A stretch of 64,000 nt of DNA, from the NCBI GenBank assembly GCA_964525165.1, contig CAZGGG010000002.1, positions 62,001-126,000 of the forward strand, written 5' to 3'. The stretch's first letter is position 1; each line of letters begins with the position of its first letter. Positions 35,843 through 43,593 of the stretch are shown in pieces. The DNA is from JAWLFI01 sp964525165 (GTDB lineage: Bacteria > Bacteroidota > Bacteroidia > Chitinophagales > Saprospiraceae). The notes beneath the pieces are model-generated. The model was not told the DNA's origin. It ran no database searches and saw only the letters and a program-made list of their open reading frames with translations. Made by a program: the position numbers and the translations under genes.

Positions 35843-36679
35843 TTATTTAGGAGTCAAGGAGACCTCTTCTGCTTGCAAAATCTCTTTCGTGCCTCCCGTA
35901 ACATTGGAGACAAACGCAAAGGCGTGCATATCTTTTACTTTCCACCACCCTTCTTCCTCAGGAATCGAGAAGGTGTAGGTCCGATTCCACCGTTGATTGG
36001 GATTTAAGGTGGAAGAAATATTATCACCCAAATCATTGGTCAGATAAGCACGCATCACGTGTTTGTGATTGTATTCTTCTATCACTTGTGAGCCATCTGT
36101 CTGCTTATCTATAATATTATCTTCGCTCAAACCCATGTGAAAACGAATATCGCCCTCTACAGGTGTTTGGCCCAACACAGTCACGTCTATCGTTAACTCT
36201 CGACTGATGCTATCAAAACTAGGCACGAGGTTGATGGCCAGAGGTGCATCTCGGTTGAGCACTTCCGCTACTTTTGCGGCCCATTGATTGGGTAGCAACA
36301 TAATTCCATCTTCTTCAAAGTCAATTCTATTGACGGAAGCTGCCGGAATGCCTTGAGGCAAACCTATGAATTTGATAATCTCTTCCGCAGCATCTAATCT
36401 AAAATCAAATTTTGAATCGCTATGAGGAGCACTCAAACCTCCGGTCACATAGGCATGCATGGTAACGGCTATGAATCGATCTCCATACAAGGCTTTAAGG
36501 TTTTCAATTTGAGCACTTCCTTGCGGGCAGTTCGGGCATTTTACGCCACTAAACTCCTCCAGCATAATCTTTTGATCCCCTGTAGGTGGCTGAAAAGGGG
36601 GTATTTCAGGAGGCAATTCGTCACAAGACAATGCGAAAAAACTTAATAGGACAGCTATGATTGATAATTTACTTTTCAT
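35843..36679 (-). CDS. Omp28-related thioredoxin-fold lipoprotein
   Basis: 278 residues. Lipobox ALSC (Cys19) with a following DE, then a proline-rich linker (PPEIPPFQPP) and the Omp28 fold: IMLEEFSGVKCPNCPQGSAQ with CPNC at 48-51, RFIAVTMHAYV, and the IPAASVNRI cis-proline loop. The C-terminal beta domain (150-278; DVTVLGQTPVEGDIRFHMGL) matches the Ig-like module of the longer Omp28-like protein at 19-21 kb. Function in the envelope is unknown. It follows the DUF6029 gene by 9 bases. Confidence 0.85.
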   Translation of the reverse strand: MKSKLSIIAVLLSFFALSCDELPPEIPPFQPPTGDQKIMLEEFSGVKCPNCPQGSAQIENLKALYGDRFIAVTMHAYVTGGLSAPHSDSKFDFRLDAAEEIIKFIGLPQGIPAASVNRIDFEEDGIMLLPNQWAAKVAEVLNRDAPLAINLVPSFDSISRELTIDVTVLGQTPVEGDIRFHMGLSEDNIIDKQTDGSQVIEEYNHKHVMRAYLTNDLGDNISSTLNPNQRWNRTYTFSIPEEEGWWKVKDMHAFAFVSNVTGGTKEILQAEEVSLTPK

Positions 36680-36688
36680 GTTCTTGCT

Positions 36689-38359
36689 TTAGAAGTTAGC
36701 ATTTACATTTAAACGAACCCCATTGAAAGCGGGTTCCACCCTACAGACACCCCCTGTACAAACGACCCCTTCTACTTGTTTCACCCATGAGAGGGCAAAT
36801 CTGTTTTGACCTTTCGTATAGGCAAATCCTGCGCTATAGTAATGTAAGTCTTCTGTTTTAACGGGTTCAATATTCCACATATCAGAAGCAAAGAAGGTCC
36901 AGTGAGGTGCGACACTATACTCAGCCTGTAAAAAGATCCAGTCTCCAAACTCACGATATAAATCGCCTGTTTTATCAATTCCTGACCAATCAGATCCTGT
37001 GTACATATATTGTGCTTCCACTTTCAAGGCCTTTTTACGTGAAAATTTATGCATGTATTCCACATAAGGGGTGATTGTTTGAACGACCCCTGCATCCGGT
37101 TTAATTTCAAAAACGACTTGATTATAAAATTGCATCTGTACACCGGATATAAATCTATAGGCTTGAGGCTTTTTTGTCGTGAACTCGACAAGTGCTTCCC
37201 GGTACAAACCCGTTCCGTCAAAATCATTAATGAAGGAACCGTTGAAACTGATATTGGTGTTTTTATTGAAGGCATACTTAACATCCAACTGAAACGCCAA
37301 TTCACCTAAAAACTGCGGCACTGCATTATAACGAGCATTGAGTCGATAAGTGTTTTGACGTGCCATGGGTGGGATATAGTTCATCAAGCCCTGCAACTGA
37401 GCACTAAAGGGAGAAACGCGAAATTCAAAATTTTGGGTGGCCCGAGCATCAAAAGTGATTCCAAGGCCTTTGCTGGCATAGCTCATGGATGAATACACGA
37501 TATAACCATCATTTCGAACGTACTTCCCTTTGGAGGTTGATCCATCCCAGTTCGTTTTATCGGCAAAAGGATCAAATATTAATTCCGGGGATTTATATGC
37601 ACCTTCCAGATACCAAGTGAAGTTATTGACCGTAAGCGTGTTGTATAAACTGATTGCATACGTATTGTAAGAAAGTCCAACACTATCTACCGGGGTGTAT
37701 GTTTGAAGATCTGCGATAAGCTCCTCAACGGTCAGATCATCCAATGTTCGGTTCACCATTCCAATACCCGGAGAAATAGACCAATACGTATTCTCTCCTC
37801 CGCTTAAAAACCCTTCAAAACTTGCTCCGGAAATTACGGGTCGATAATTGTCAAACTGCCTTTTTTGCCTTCCGGAAAAAGCTTTGATCTTCCAGTCCGG
37901 AAAGAGTTCATACTCCAATTTAGCTCCAATCAAGGCATTATCAATTAAAAGTGGGCGCACTTCATATGACCTAAAGATCAATCCAGCTCCGATCTGGTCA
38001 TAAATATAACCGGCTGTAATTTCCAATTTGCCGATTGATTTATGAACATACCACATCCCGATTCCTTCTTCGGTGTAGGAGTCTAAAGGATTTAAAAGGT
38101 TGGAATTGTTGAAAATATCAAATCGGAAACCCAGATCAAATCCCCATTGGCTATATCGGAGATCAAACCAAGCGTCCGCCCCAAATAATTGATGATCGTA
38201 TTGAGGGGTATTGGCAGCACCGATGGCCTCGTCCCGAATAAAAATGTTTCCATTTGCTTCAAAACTACCGGAGATATAATCCATCAATCCTTGAGCCCCT
38301 AGGGAGCTAGCCAAAGAAAGAAAGAGTATAGACAGAGCTGCTACATTAATTTGTTTCAT
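36689..38359 (-). CDS. DUF6029 family outer-membrane beta-barrel protein
   Basis: 556 residues. Signal peptide (ASSLGAQ, about 1-22), then repeated amphipathic strands with aromatic girdles (WGFDLGFRFDIFNNSNLLNP, GKLEITAGYIYDQIGAGLIF, YSISLYNTLTV-like pairs) to a final strand ending in NANF, typical of an outer-membrane barrel. It matches the Bacteroidota DUF6029 proteins, which have no known function. It forms an operon with the Omp28-like lipoprotein and is divergent from a TlpA-like thioredoxin, a grouping that recurs in the phylum. Confidence 0.8.
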   Translation of the reverse strand: MKQINVAALSILFLSLASSLGAQGLMDYISGSFEANGNIFIRDEAIGAANTPQYDHQLFGADAWFDLRYSQWGFDLGFRFDIFNNSNLLNPLDSYTEEGIGMWYVHKSIGKLEITAGYIYDQIGAGLIFRSYEVRPLLIDNALIGAKLEYELFPDWKIKAFSGRQKRQFDNYRPVISGASFEGFLSGGENTYWSISPGIGMVNRTLDDLTVEELIADLQTYTPVDSVGLSYNTYAISLYNTLTVNNFTWYLEGAYKSPELIFDPFADKTNWDGSTSKGKYVRNDGYIVYSSMSYASKGLGITFDARATQNFEFRVSPFSAQLQGLMNYIPPMARQNTYRLNARYNAVPQFLGELAFQLDVKYAFNKNTNISFNGSFINDFDGTGLYREALVEFTTKKPQAYRFISGVQMQFYNQVVFEIKPDAGVVQTITPYVEYMHKFSRKKALKVEAQYMYTGSDWSGIDKTGDLYREFGDWIFLQAEYSVAPHWTFFASDMWNIEPVKTEDLHYYSAGFAYTKGQNRFALSWVKQVEGVVCTGGVCRVEPAFNGVRLNVNANF

Positions 38360-38440
38360 AGCGTGTAGAGCGTTAAAAATAAGTTAAGGCCCTTTAAGCG
38401 TTCGTCATTTTTAAAAGGGCCAAGTATTTTTGTTGGGAAG

Positions 38441-38448
38441 CAAAGGTA
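38441..38448 (-). promoter_or_regulatory. Candidate -7 box (TACCTTTG) of the DUF6029-Omp28 operon
   Basis: Exact consensus box on the minus strand, 82 bases before the DUF6029 ATG, in the divergent region shared with the TlpA-like gene. Confidence 0.45.
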
Positions 38449-38506
38449 AAAAAGAACAATAAAATTTTACCTTCGGGCCGTTTTAAGATCAGAAATATTC
38501 AACAAA

Positions 38507-39001
38507 ATGAAATTCAAACTACTTTTATTCGGAGCCCTTTGGCTTGGTCTCAGCACCGTATCTTTTGCTCAGAAGTCTATGCCGGATGTGGAAGTGCAGG
38601 ACCTTGAGGGTAAGAAGGTAAATCTAAAGGATTACGTAAAAGAGGATAAACTCACTATTCTGAGTTTTTGGGCCACTTGGTGTAAGCCATGCAAGAGTGA
38701 GTTAGATGCCATCAATTCATTGTATGAAGAATGGCAATCTGAATATGATGTCGAACTCGTAGCTGTTTCCATTGACGATACACGAACCAGTCGAAAGATT
38801 ATTCCTATGGTGGCTCAAAAAGGTTGGCCCTATACCATTTTGACGGACACTAATCAAAATGTACAAAGAGCGCTTAATTTCCGTACCATCCCCCAAACTT
38901 TCCTGGTAGATGGCAATGGTAAAATCATATACAGCCACAGTGGCTATCAGCCGGGCGCTGAATATGAATTAGAAGATAAGATCAAAGAAGCACGTATGTA
39001 G
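38507..39001 (+). CDS. TlpA-like periplasmic thioredoxin
   Basis: 164 residues. The signal peptide (STVSFAQ, 1-21) sends it to the periplasm. AhpC/TSA-Redoxin fold with WCKPC (Cys59, Cys62), VAVSIDDTRTSRK, and the TIPQTFLVDGNGKI cis-proline loop. TlpA/ResA relatives keep cysteines of cytochrome c or copper-site proteins reduced. Here the neighbours are the DUF6029/Omp28 genes, whose CPNC motif makes the Omp28 protein a possible redox partner. A strong terminator follows. Confidence 0.9.
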   Translation: MKFKLLLFGALWLGLSTVSFAQKSMPDVEVQDLEGKKVNLKDYVKEDKLTILSFWATWCKPCKSELDAINSLYEEWQSEYDVELVAVSIDDTRTSRKIIPMVAQKGWPYTILTDTNQNVQRALNFRTIPQTFLVDGNGKIIYSHSGYQPGAEYELEDKIKEARM

Positions 39002-39026
39002 TGTAATTTTCATACACGTTTGGTTT

Positions 39027-39057
39027 GCCCTCTGTTGCACGCAGAGGGCTTTTTTTT
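39027..39057 (+). terminator. Rho-independent terminator after the TlpA-like gene
   Basis: Hairpin GCCCTCTG / CAGAGGGC with a 7-base loop and eight T, 26 bases after the stop. Confidence 0.95.
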
Positions 39058-39232
39058 GCTTTTTGGTTTGTCACTCAAACAAATCTTTTAATCAATCAGA
39101 AGTTCTCGATCGAAGATGAAGAATACGATCTGCTGAATTGTATTTCGATCGGTGTTTTGCGATTGGCGGTCAAATACACACATATTACCCCTACGGGATT
39201 TACTTCCTCAAAAAACGGTCAACCTATATCAG

Positions 39233-39281
39233 GGACGGACAGCCGTCCGCCGTCTGCTGCTGTGGGCGCCTTGGGCGGCTC
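39233..39281. repeat. GC-rich dispersed repeat copy next to the ABC-F stop
   Basis: Hairpin GGACGG / CCGTCC (39233-39248) followed by GTCTGCTGCTGTGGGCGCC (39252-39270) and GGGCGGCTC (39273-39281). The second part matches the words at 13556-13650. It lies 10 bases from the stop of the convergent ABC-F gene. The rest of the 39058-39232 stretch holds nothing I recognise. Confidence 0.65.
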
Positions 39282-39291
39282 CGCCATCTGA

Positions 39292-41163
39292 TCACGCCTT
39301 CTCCGCCAGCTCCATCCATTCCATTTCCAACTCTTCGATCTGATCTTCTATGGCTTTGATGGATTTGGTGAGCTCTGTCATCTCTTCATGGCCTAAATCA
39401 GGGTTAAGATATTCAGCGCTCAACTTGTCTTTTTCCTTGCCGAGTCGATCGATCTTTTGCTCTATTCGCTTCAGTTGCTTGCGTTCTTCATAAGACAAGC
39501 CCTCTGAGGTTTCCTTAGAGGCGGAAGTGGAGGCAGCTTTCTGCACGGGTGCCACACTATCTTTTTTTGCGGAAGCTTTCTGTTGAGCTTCTCTTCGGTA
39601 CTGCGAATAATTGCCCGGATAGTCTCGGATGCTTCCATCTTCCTGCAACACCCAAAGATGGTCCACCATTTTATCCATAAAGAAGCGATCGTGCGATACC
39701 ACCACCAGACAGCCTGGAAACGTCTGCAAATAGGTCTCCAGCACATTTAGACTAATGATATCCAAATCATTCGTAGGCTCATCCAGAATGAGGAAATTAG
39801 GATTCTTCATCAGTACACGCAACAGATATAAGCGGCGCTTCTCTCCTCCGGACAATTTCGAAATATATACTCGCTGTTGGGGCCTAGGAAACAAAAAGCG
39901 CTCCAATAATTGCTCTGCGGTGAGGAACTTGCCTTTTTCCATAGGGATGGCATCAGCGACCTCTCGAATAAAGTCAATGACTCGCTTATCTTGCTCTACC
40001 TCCAGACCTTCTTGTCGATAATGTCCGAAAACGGTGGTCTCTCCGATGACCACTTTTCCTTGATCAGGAGCGAGCATTCCGGTCATGATATTGATCAAAG
40101 TAGACTTGCCGGATCCGTTGGGGCCCACAATGCCGATACGTTCCTTCTTTTTGAATTTGTAATCAAAGCCCTTCACAATGAGTTGATCACCCATCGTTTT
40201 ACCTACATTATGAAACTCCACAATCTTGGTGCCTAAGCGATCGGGCTTGACATAAATCCGCAGCTCTTCGTCCGGCTCAAATTTGTTGACCTCAGATTTG
40301 ATATCTTGAAACTTGTCGATTCGAGATTTGGCTTTGGTCGTTCGTGCCTTTGGCTGGCGGCGCATCCATTCCAACTCTTTTTTAAAGAGCTTTTTATTCT
40401 TTTCATATTGAACGGCCTCGTTTTGCTCTCGCTCCGCCTTTTTTTCCAAATAATCGGAATAACTGCCACTGTATTTATAAAGCTTTCCGTTATCCAGCTC
40501 TACGATATGATCGCAGACTTCTTCCAGGAAGTAACGATCGTGCGTGATGAGAAATAAGGTGATAGAAGGGCGGCTCAAATAGTCCTGCAACCATTCGATC
40601 ATTTCGATATCCAAATGGTTCGTGGGCTCGTCCAGAATAAGGAACTCAGGCTCATCGATCAATAGTTTTGCCAATGCTACCCGCTTTTGCTGCCCTCCTG
40701 ATAAGGTCTTGATTTGCTGGTTGAAGCGATCCACTTTCAATTTAGAAAGGATTTCTTTCATTTGAGCCTCTGTATCCCAAGCCTTCAATTTTTCCATTGC
40801 GGCTACTGCTTCTTGCATTTCCTGGTCTCCGGCTCCTTTGGCCATGGCCTCCTCATATTTTCGGACCGCTTGCACCTTCGCATTCTGGGTGCTGAAGACT
40901 TCCCCCATCACCGTTTGCTCCGGATCCAGATCGGGCTCTTGTTTGAGATACCCGATTCGAATGTCGGGATGGATTTCAATCTTTTTATGTTCGCCTTCTA
41001 CGCTCTCCTCCCCTGCTAAGACACGCAAGAGGGTCGTTTTACCGGTTCCATTCTTGGCAATCAAACCAATTTTATCTCCTTCATTGATGTACAACTCTAG
41101 ATCTTCAAAGAGGCGCTTTTCACCGTAATATTTAGTGATGTGTTCGAGCGTGAGGTAGTTCAA
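39292..41163 (-). CDS. uup: ABC-F ATPase, Uup-like
   Basis: 623 residues starting with TTG (no in-frame ATG is available; NYLTLEHITKYYGEK is the normal ABC-F start). Two soluble ABC domains: AKNGTGKTTLLRVLAGE with LSGGQQKRVALAKLL, then GPNGSGKSTLINIMTG with LSGGEKRRLYLLRVL, joined by the long linker rich in arginine (ELEWMRRQPKARTTKAKSRI). The C-terminal 100 residues are a Lys/Glu-rich coiled coil, the mark of Uup. Uup-like proteins act on ribosomes or DNA structures and are not transporters. Confidence 0.9.
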   Translation of the reverse strand: MNYLTLEHITKYYGEKRLFEDLELYINEGDKIGLIAKNGTGKTTLLRVLAGEESVEGEHKKIEIHPDIRIGYLKQEPDLDPEQTVMGEVFSTQNAKVQAVRKYEEAMAKGAGDQEMQEAVAAMEKLKAWDTEAQMKEILSKLKVDRFNQQIKTLSGGQQKRVALAKLLIDEPEFLILDEPTNHLDIEMIEWLQDYLSRPSITLFLITHDRYFLEEVCDHIVELDNGKLYKYSGSYSDYLEKKAEREQNEAVQYEKNKKLFKKELEWMRRQPKARTTKAKSRIDKFQDIKSEVNKFEPDEELRIYVKPDRLGTKIVEFHNVGKTMGDQLIVKGFDYKFKKKERIGIVGPNGSGKSTLINIMTGMLAPDQGKVVIGETTVFGHYRQEGLEVEQDKRVIDFIREVADAIPMEKGKFLTAEQLLERFLFPRPQQRVYISKLSGGEKRRLYLLRVLMKNPNFLILDEPTNDLDIISLNVLETYLQTFPGCLVVVSHDRFFMDKMVDHLWVLQEDGSIRDYPGNYSQYRREAQQKASAKKDSVAPVQKAASTSASKETSEGLSYEERKQLKRIEQKIDRLGKEKDKLSAEYLNPDLGHEEMTELTKSIKAIEDQIEELEMEWMELAEKA

Positions 41164-41181
41164 GTTGATTCTGTTTGATGA

Positions 41182-41189
41182 TAAAGGTA
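41182..41189 (-). promoter_or_regulatory. Possible -7 box (TACCTTTA) of the ABC-F gene
   Basis: One mismatch to TAnnTTTG, 18 bases before the TTG start, with a T-rich stretch at the -33 position. It lies between the prc terminator and the start codon. Confidence 0.35.
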
Positions 41190-41200
41190 GGGAACCCCAT

Positions 41201-41228
41201 AAAAAAAGCGAACCTATCGGCTCGCTTT
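41201..41228 (-). terminator. Rho-independent terminator of prc
   Basis: Minus-strand hairpin AAAGCGAGCC / GGTTCGCTTT with one mismatch and a seven-T run, 22 bases after the prc stop. Confidence 0.88.
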
Positions 41229-41249
41229 CCTAGGGCTTATGATTCTAAC

Positions 41250-43445
41250 TTATTGACTCTTGCGCATATCTTTTAATATGGCCACTGCCTCTTCGATATA
41301 GATATCATCATCTACTGCATCCAAGAAGTCATTGTAACGCTCCAATCGGCTACTATCTGCCTGAACATATTCAATGTCTGCTGCTAAAAGAGAGGCCCCC
41401 AAGCCTTTCACCTCGTTGTCTAGTGCATCGAAACGTTCATTCAATTGGTCTCGTTTCATTTTATACGTTTCATACCCCTCAAATGTCAATGGAATTTCTG
41501 TATCTGCTTTCAATTCTTTCAAAAGAAGAGCACTTTCTTCCACTAACTGAAAAGTGGGATGTTGAGAGGTGCGCAATTCACTCCATTCTGACAAAGAGGT
41601 CAGTTGGTTGACTTTATTCACATTTTGACCATACTCTGTAGACTCAATCTTCGTCCATTCCATCGCATGTGGGTAATCCTTCTCACCGACGTCAACGTAA
41701 TTATAGCGGTCCGGAAGAATGATGTCTGGAGTAACCCCACGCAACTGTACACTTCCGCCATCTACCCGATAATACTTTTGTGTGGTCAATTTGATGCTGC
41801 CCAAAGGTTTTAAATTACTCGCACCGCTGACGGCTCTATCCAAATCGTAGAATCGTTGCACAGTGCCTTTTCCAAAAGTCGTGGATGCGCCTACAATGAC
41901 CGCTCTTTCATAATCCTGTAGCGCTGCAGCTAAAATTTCACTGGCAGACGCACTGAAATGGTTGACTAGGACGACTACCGCGCCATCAAAAACAACCTCT
42001 TTATCTTCGTCTTCCAACACATAAGGCTTCTTATTTCTTGATTTCACCTGCACTACTGGGCCTTCTTCAATAAACAATCCTGCTATATCGATCACATCTC
42101 TCAAGGAACCGCCTCCATTATTTCTAAGGTCGACAATCACACCATCCAAGCCCTCTGCATTGATTTTCTCCAACTCAGCTTTCATATCTCCGGCGCTAGA
42201 TCGTGCATCCGGATCATCAAAATCTGCATAGAAACTGGGAAGGTTAATATATCCGAATGATTGATTGGAAGTGGAGTCAATTAAGACTGCGGATTTTGCA
42301 TAATTTTCTTCAAACACGATGACATCACGAGTGATATTCACTTCTTCAATCTCTCCATCTACATGTTTAACTGTGAGCGTGACTACGGAGCCCTTAGGTC
42401 CTCGGATCAAAGAAACCACATCATCTAGGTGCATACCCATTATATCTTTGGCATCTTCTCCTTCTTGCGCCACCTTTAAAATCAGATCATCTTCTTGTAA
42501 ATCTTTTCCTTCCCAGGCCGGACCTCCGGGGACGATATCCGCCACTTTTACGTATTCACCATCTGCCGAAAGGCGAGCCCCGATGCCTTCTAAGCGATTG
42601 GACATGCGCATATCAAAATCCTCCTTGTCCTTAGGTTTGAAATAGCCGGTATGCGGATCAAAAACATTGGTCAAGGCATTCATATATTGGGACAGCCAGT
42701 CTACCCTTCTCATGTCCTCCATCCGTTCGAACCAATTCTCAAAACTTTCCTTCGTCTTTTTATGGGCTCTGGCAATTAAAGAATCTTGGGGCAGAGCAAT
42801 ATATTCACGGTCTTCTTTAATTTTCTCTTCGTCCAGAACCTCTTCACCTTCTTCGTTTTTCTTCTGGTAAAAGGATTCCAAGTCTTCCAGCATCTCTTTT
42901 TTATTAGCCTGGCGCTCGGTCATATTATCGACTCTGTTCAAAACATCATATTTGATGTATTTTCTCCAGAAAGACTCCAACTCTTTTTCATCTTTGGCAA
43001 AAGGTCTTTTTTGTACATCAATCTCTAAGGATTCATTAATTGAAAAGTCTATATCTTCTTGGATAATCTTTTCAAATATTCCTTTGGACCGAATTAAGGA
43101 AGTCTCTAGTTTTCCAATAGAAAACTCAAAAAACTTCATAGTACTGGCTCTATACTCATCATCAATAGCATCTTTGTAGAAGGCTAATTCCTGAATATCC
43201 TGTTCCGTAAAAATTCTTCTTCCGGCATCTATTCGATCGATGTATTCATCAAAAACGACCTCAGAATATTCATCATTGATTTCAGCCGGCTCAAAGTGTA
43301 GTCGCGATAAGAAGGTTTTTACCGCACTCACAATCATAGTTTCTTTCTCTCGCTCATTGGCGGAAGTATAGTAAATGCTCAAGCCTGATATTCCTATCAA
43401 GCCGGCTATGACGATTAAAGTCTTAACATTCATCAAATTGCTCAT
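41250..43445 (-). CDS. prc: Carboxy-terminal processing protease (Tsp/Prc)
   Basis: 731 residues from the ATG at 43445; a GTG 12 bases earlier is less likely. An N-terminal membrane helix (LIVIAGLIGISGLSIYY) leads to the Tsp N-terminal domain, the PDZ domain at about 275-375 (GIGARLSADGEYVKVADIVPGGPA) and the S41 domain. The catalytic Ser is in NHFSASASEI and the Lys in TFGKGTVQ, followed by the GGSVQLRGVTPDI motif and a DUF3340-type C-terminal helical domain. It trims or degrades periplasmic proteins; in E. coli it acts on penicillin-binding proteins and lipoproteins. Confidence 0.93.
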   Translation of the reverse strand: MSNLMNVKTLIVIAGLIGISGLSIYYTSANEREKETMIVSAVKTFLSRLHFEPAEINDEYSEVVFDEYIDRIDAGRRIFTEQDIQELAFYKDAIDDEYRASTMKFFEFSIGKLETSLIRSKGIFEKIIQEDIDFSINESLEIDVQKRPFAKDEKELESFWRKYIKYDVLNRVDNMTERQANKKEMLEDLESFYQKKNEEGEEVLDEEKIKEDREYIALPQDSLIARAHKKTKESFENWFERMEDMRRVDWLSQYMNALTNVFDPHTGYFKPKDKEDFDMRMSNRLEGIGARLSADGEYVKVADIVPGGPAWEGKDLQEDDLILKVAQEGEDAKDIMGMHLDDVVSLIRGPKGSVVTLTVKHVDGEIEEVNITRDVIVFEENYAKSAVLIDSTSNQSFGYINLPSFYADFDDPDARSSAGDMKAELEKINAEGLDGVIVDLRNNGGGSLRDVIDIAGLFIEEGPVVQVKSRNKKPYVLEDEDKEVVFDGAVVVLVNHFSASASEILAAALQDYERAVIVGASTTFGKGTVQRFYDLDRAVSGASNLKPLGSIKLTTQKYYRVDGGSVQLRGVTPDIILPDRYNYVDVGEKDYPHAMEWTKIESTEYGQNVNKVNQLTSLSEWSELRTSQHPTFQLVEESALLLKELKADTEIPLTFEGYETYKMKRDQLNERFDALDNEVKGLGASLLAADIEYVQADSSRLERYNDFLDAVDDDIYIEEAVAILKDMRKSQ

Positions 43446-43537
43446 TTTAGTCAACACACTGCTATTATAACTCCAATTTACTAAATATCGTTGCGTAGCT
43501 GTCTAACAGTTTATCCGCGATTTCGATCATTCTGTAT

Positions 43538-43573
43538 AAAAAAAGCCGTTTATGAAGGTTCACAAACGGCTTT
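43538..43573 (-). terminator. Rho-independent terminator of hppA
   Basis: Minus-strand hairpin with arms AAAGCCGTTT / AAACGGCTTT, extended by an inner TGAA/TTCA pair, and seven T, 20 bases after the stop. Confidence 0.95.
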
Positions 43574-43593
43574 GATCATTTTATTAAGAAAGA

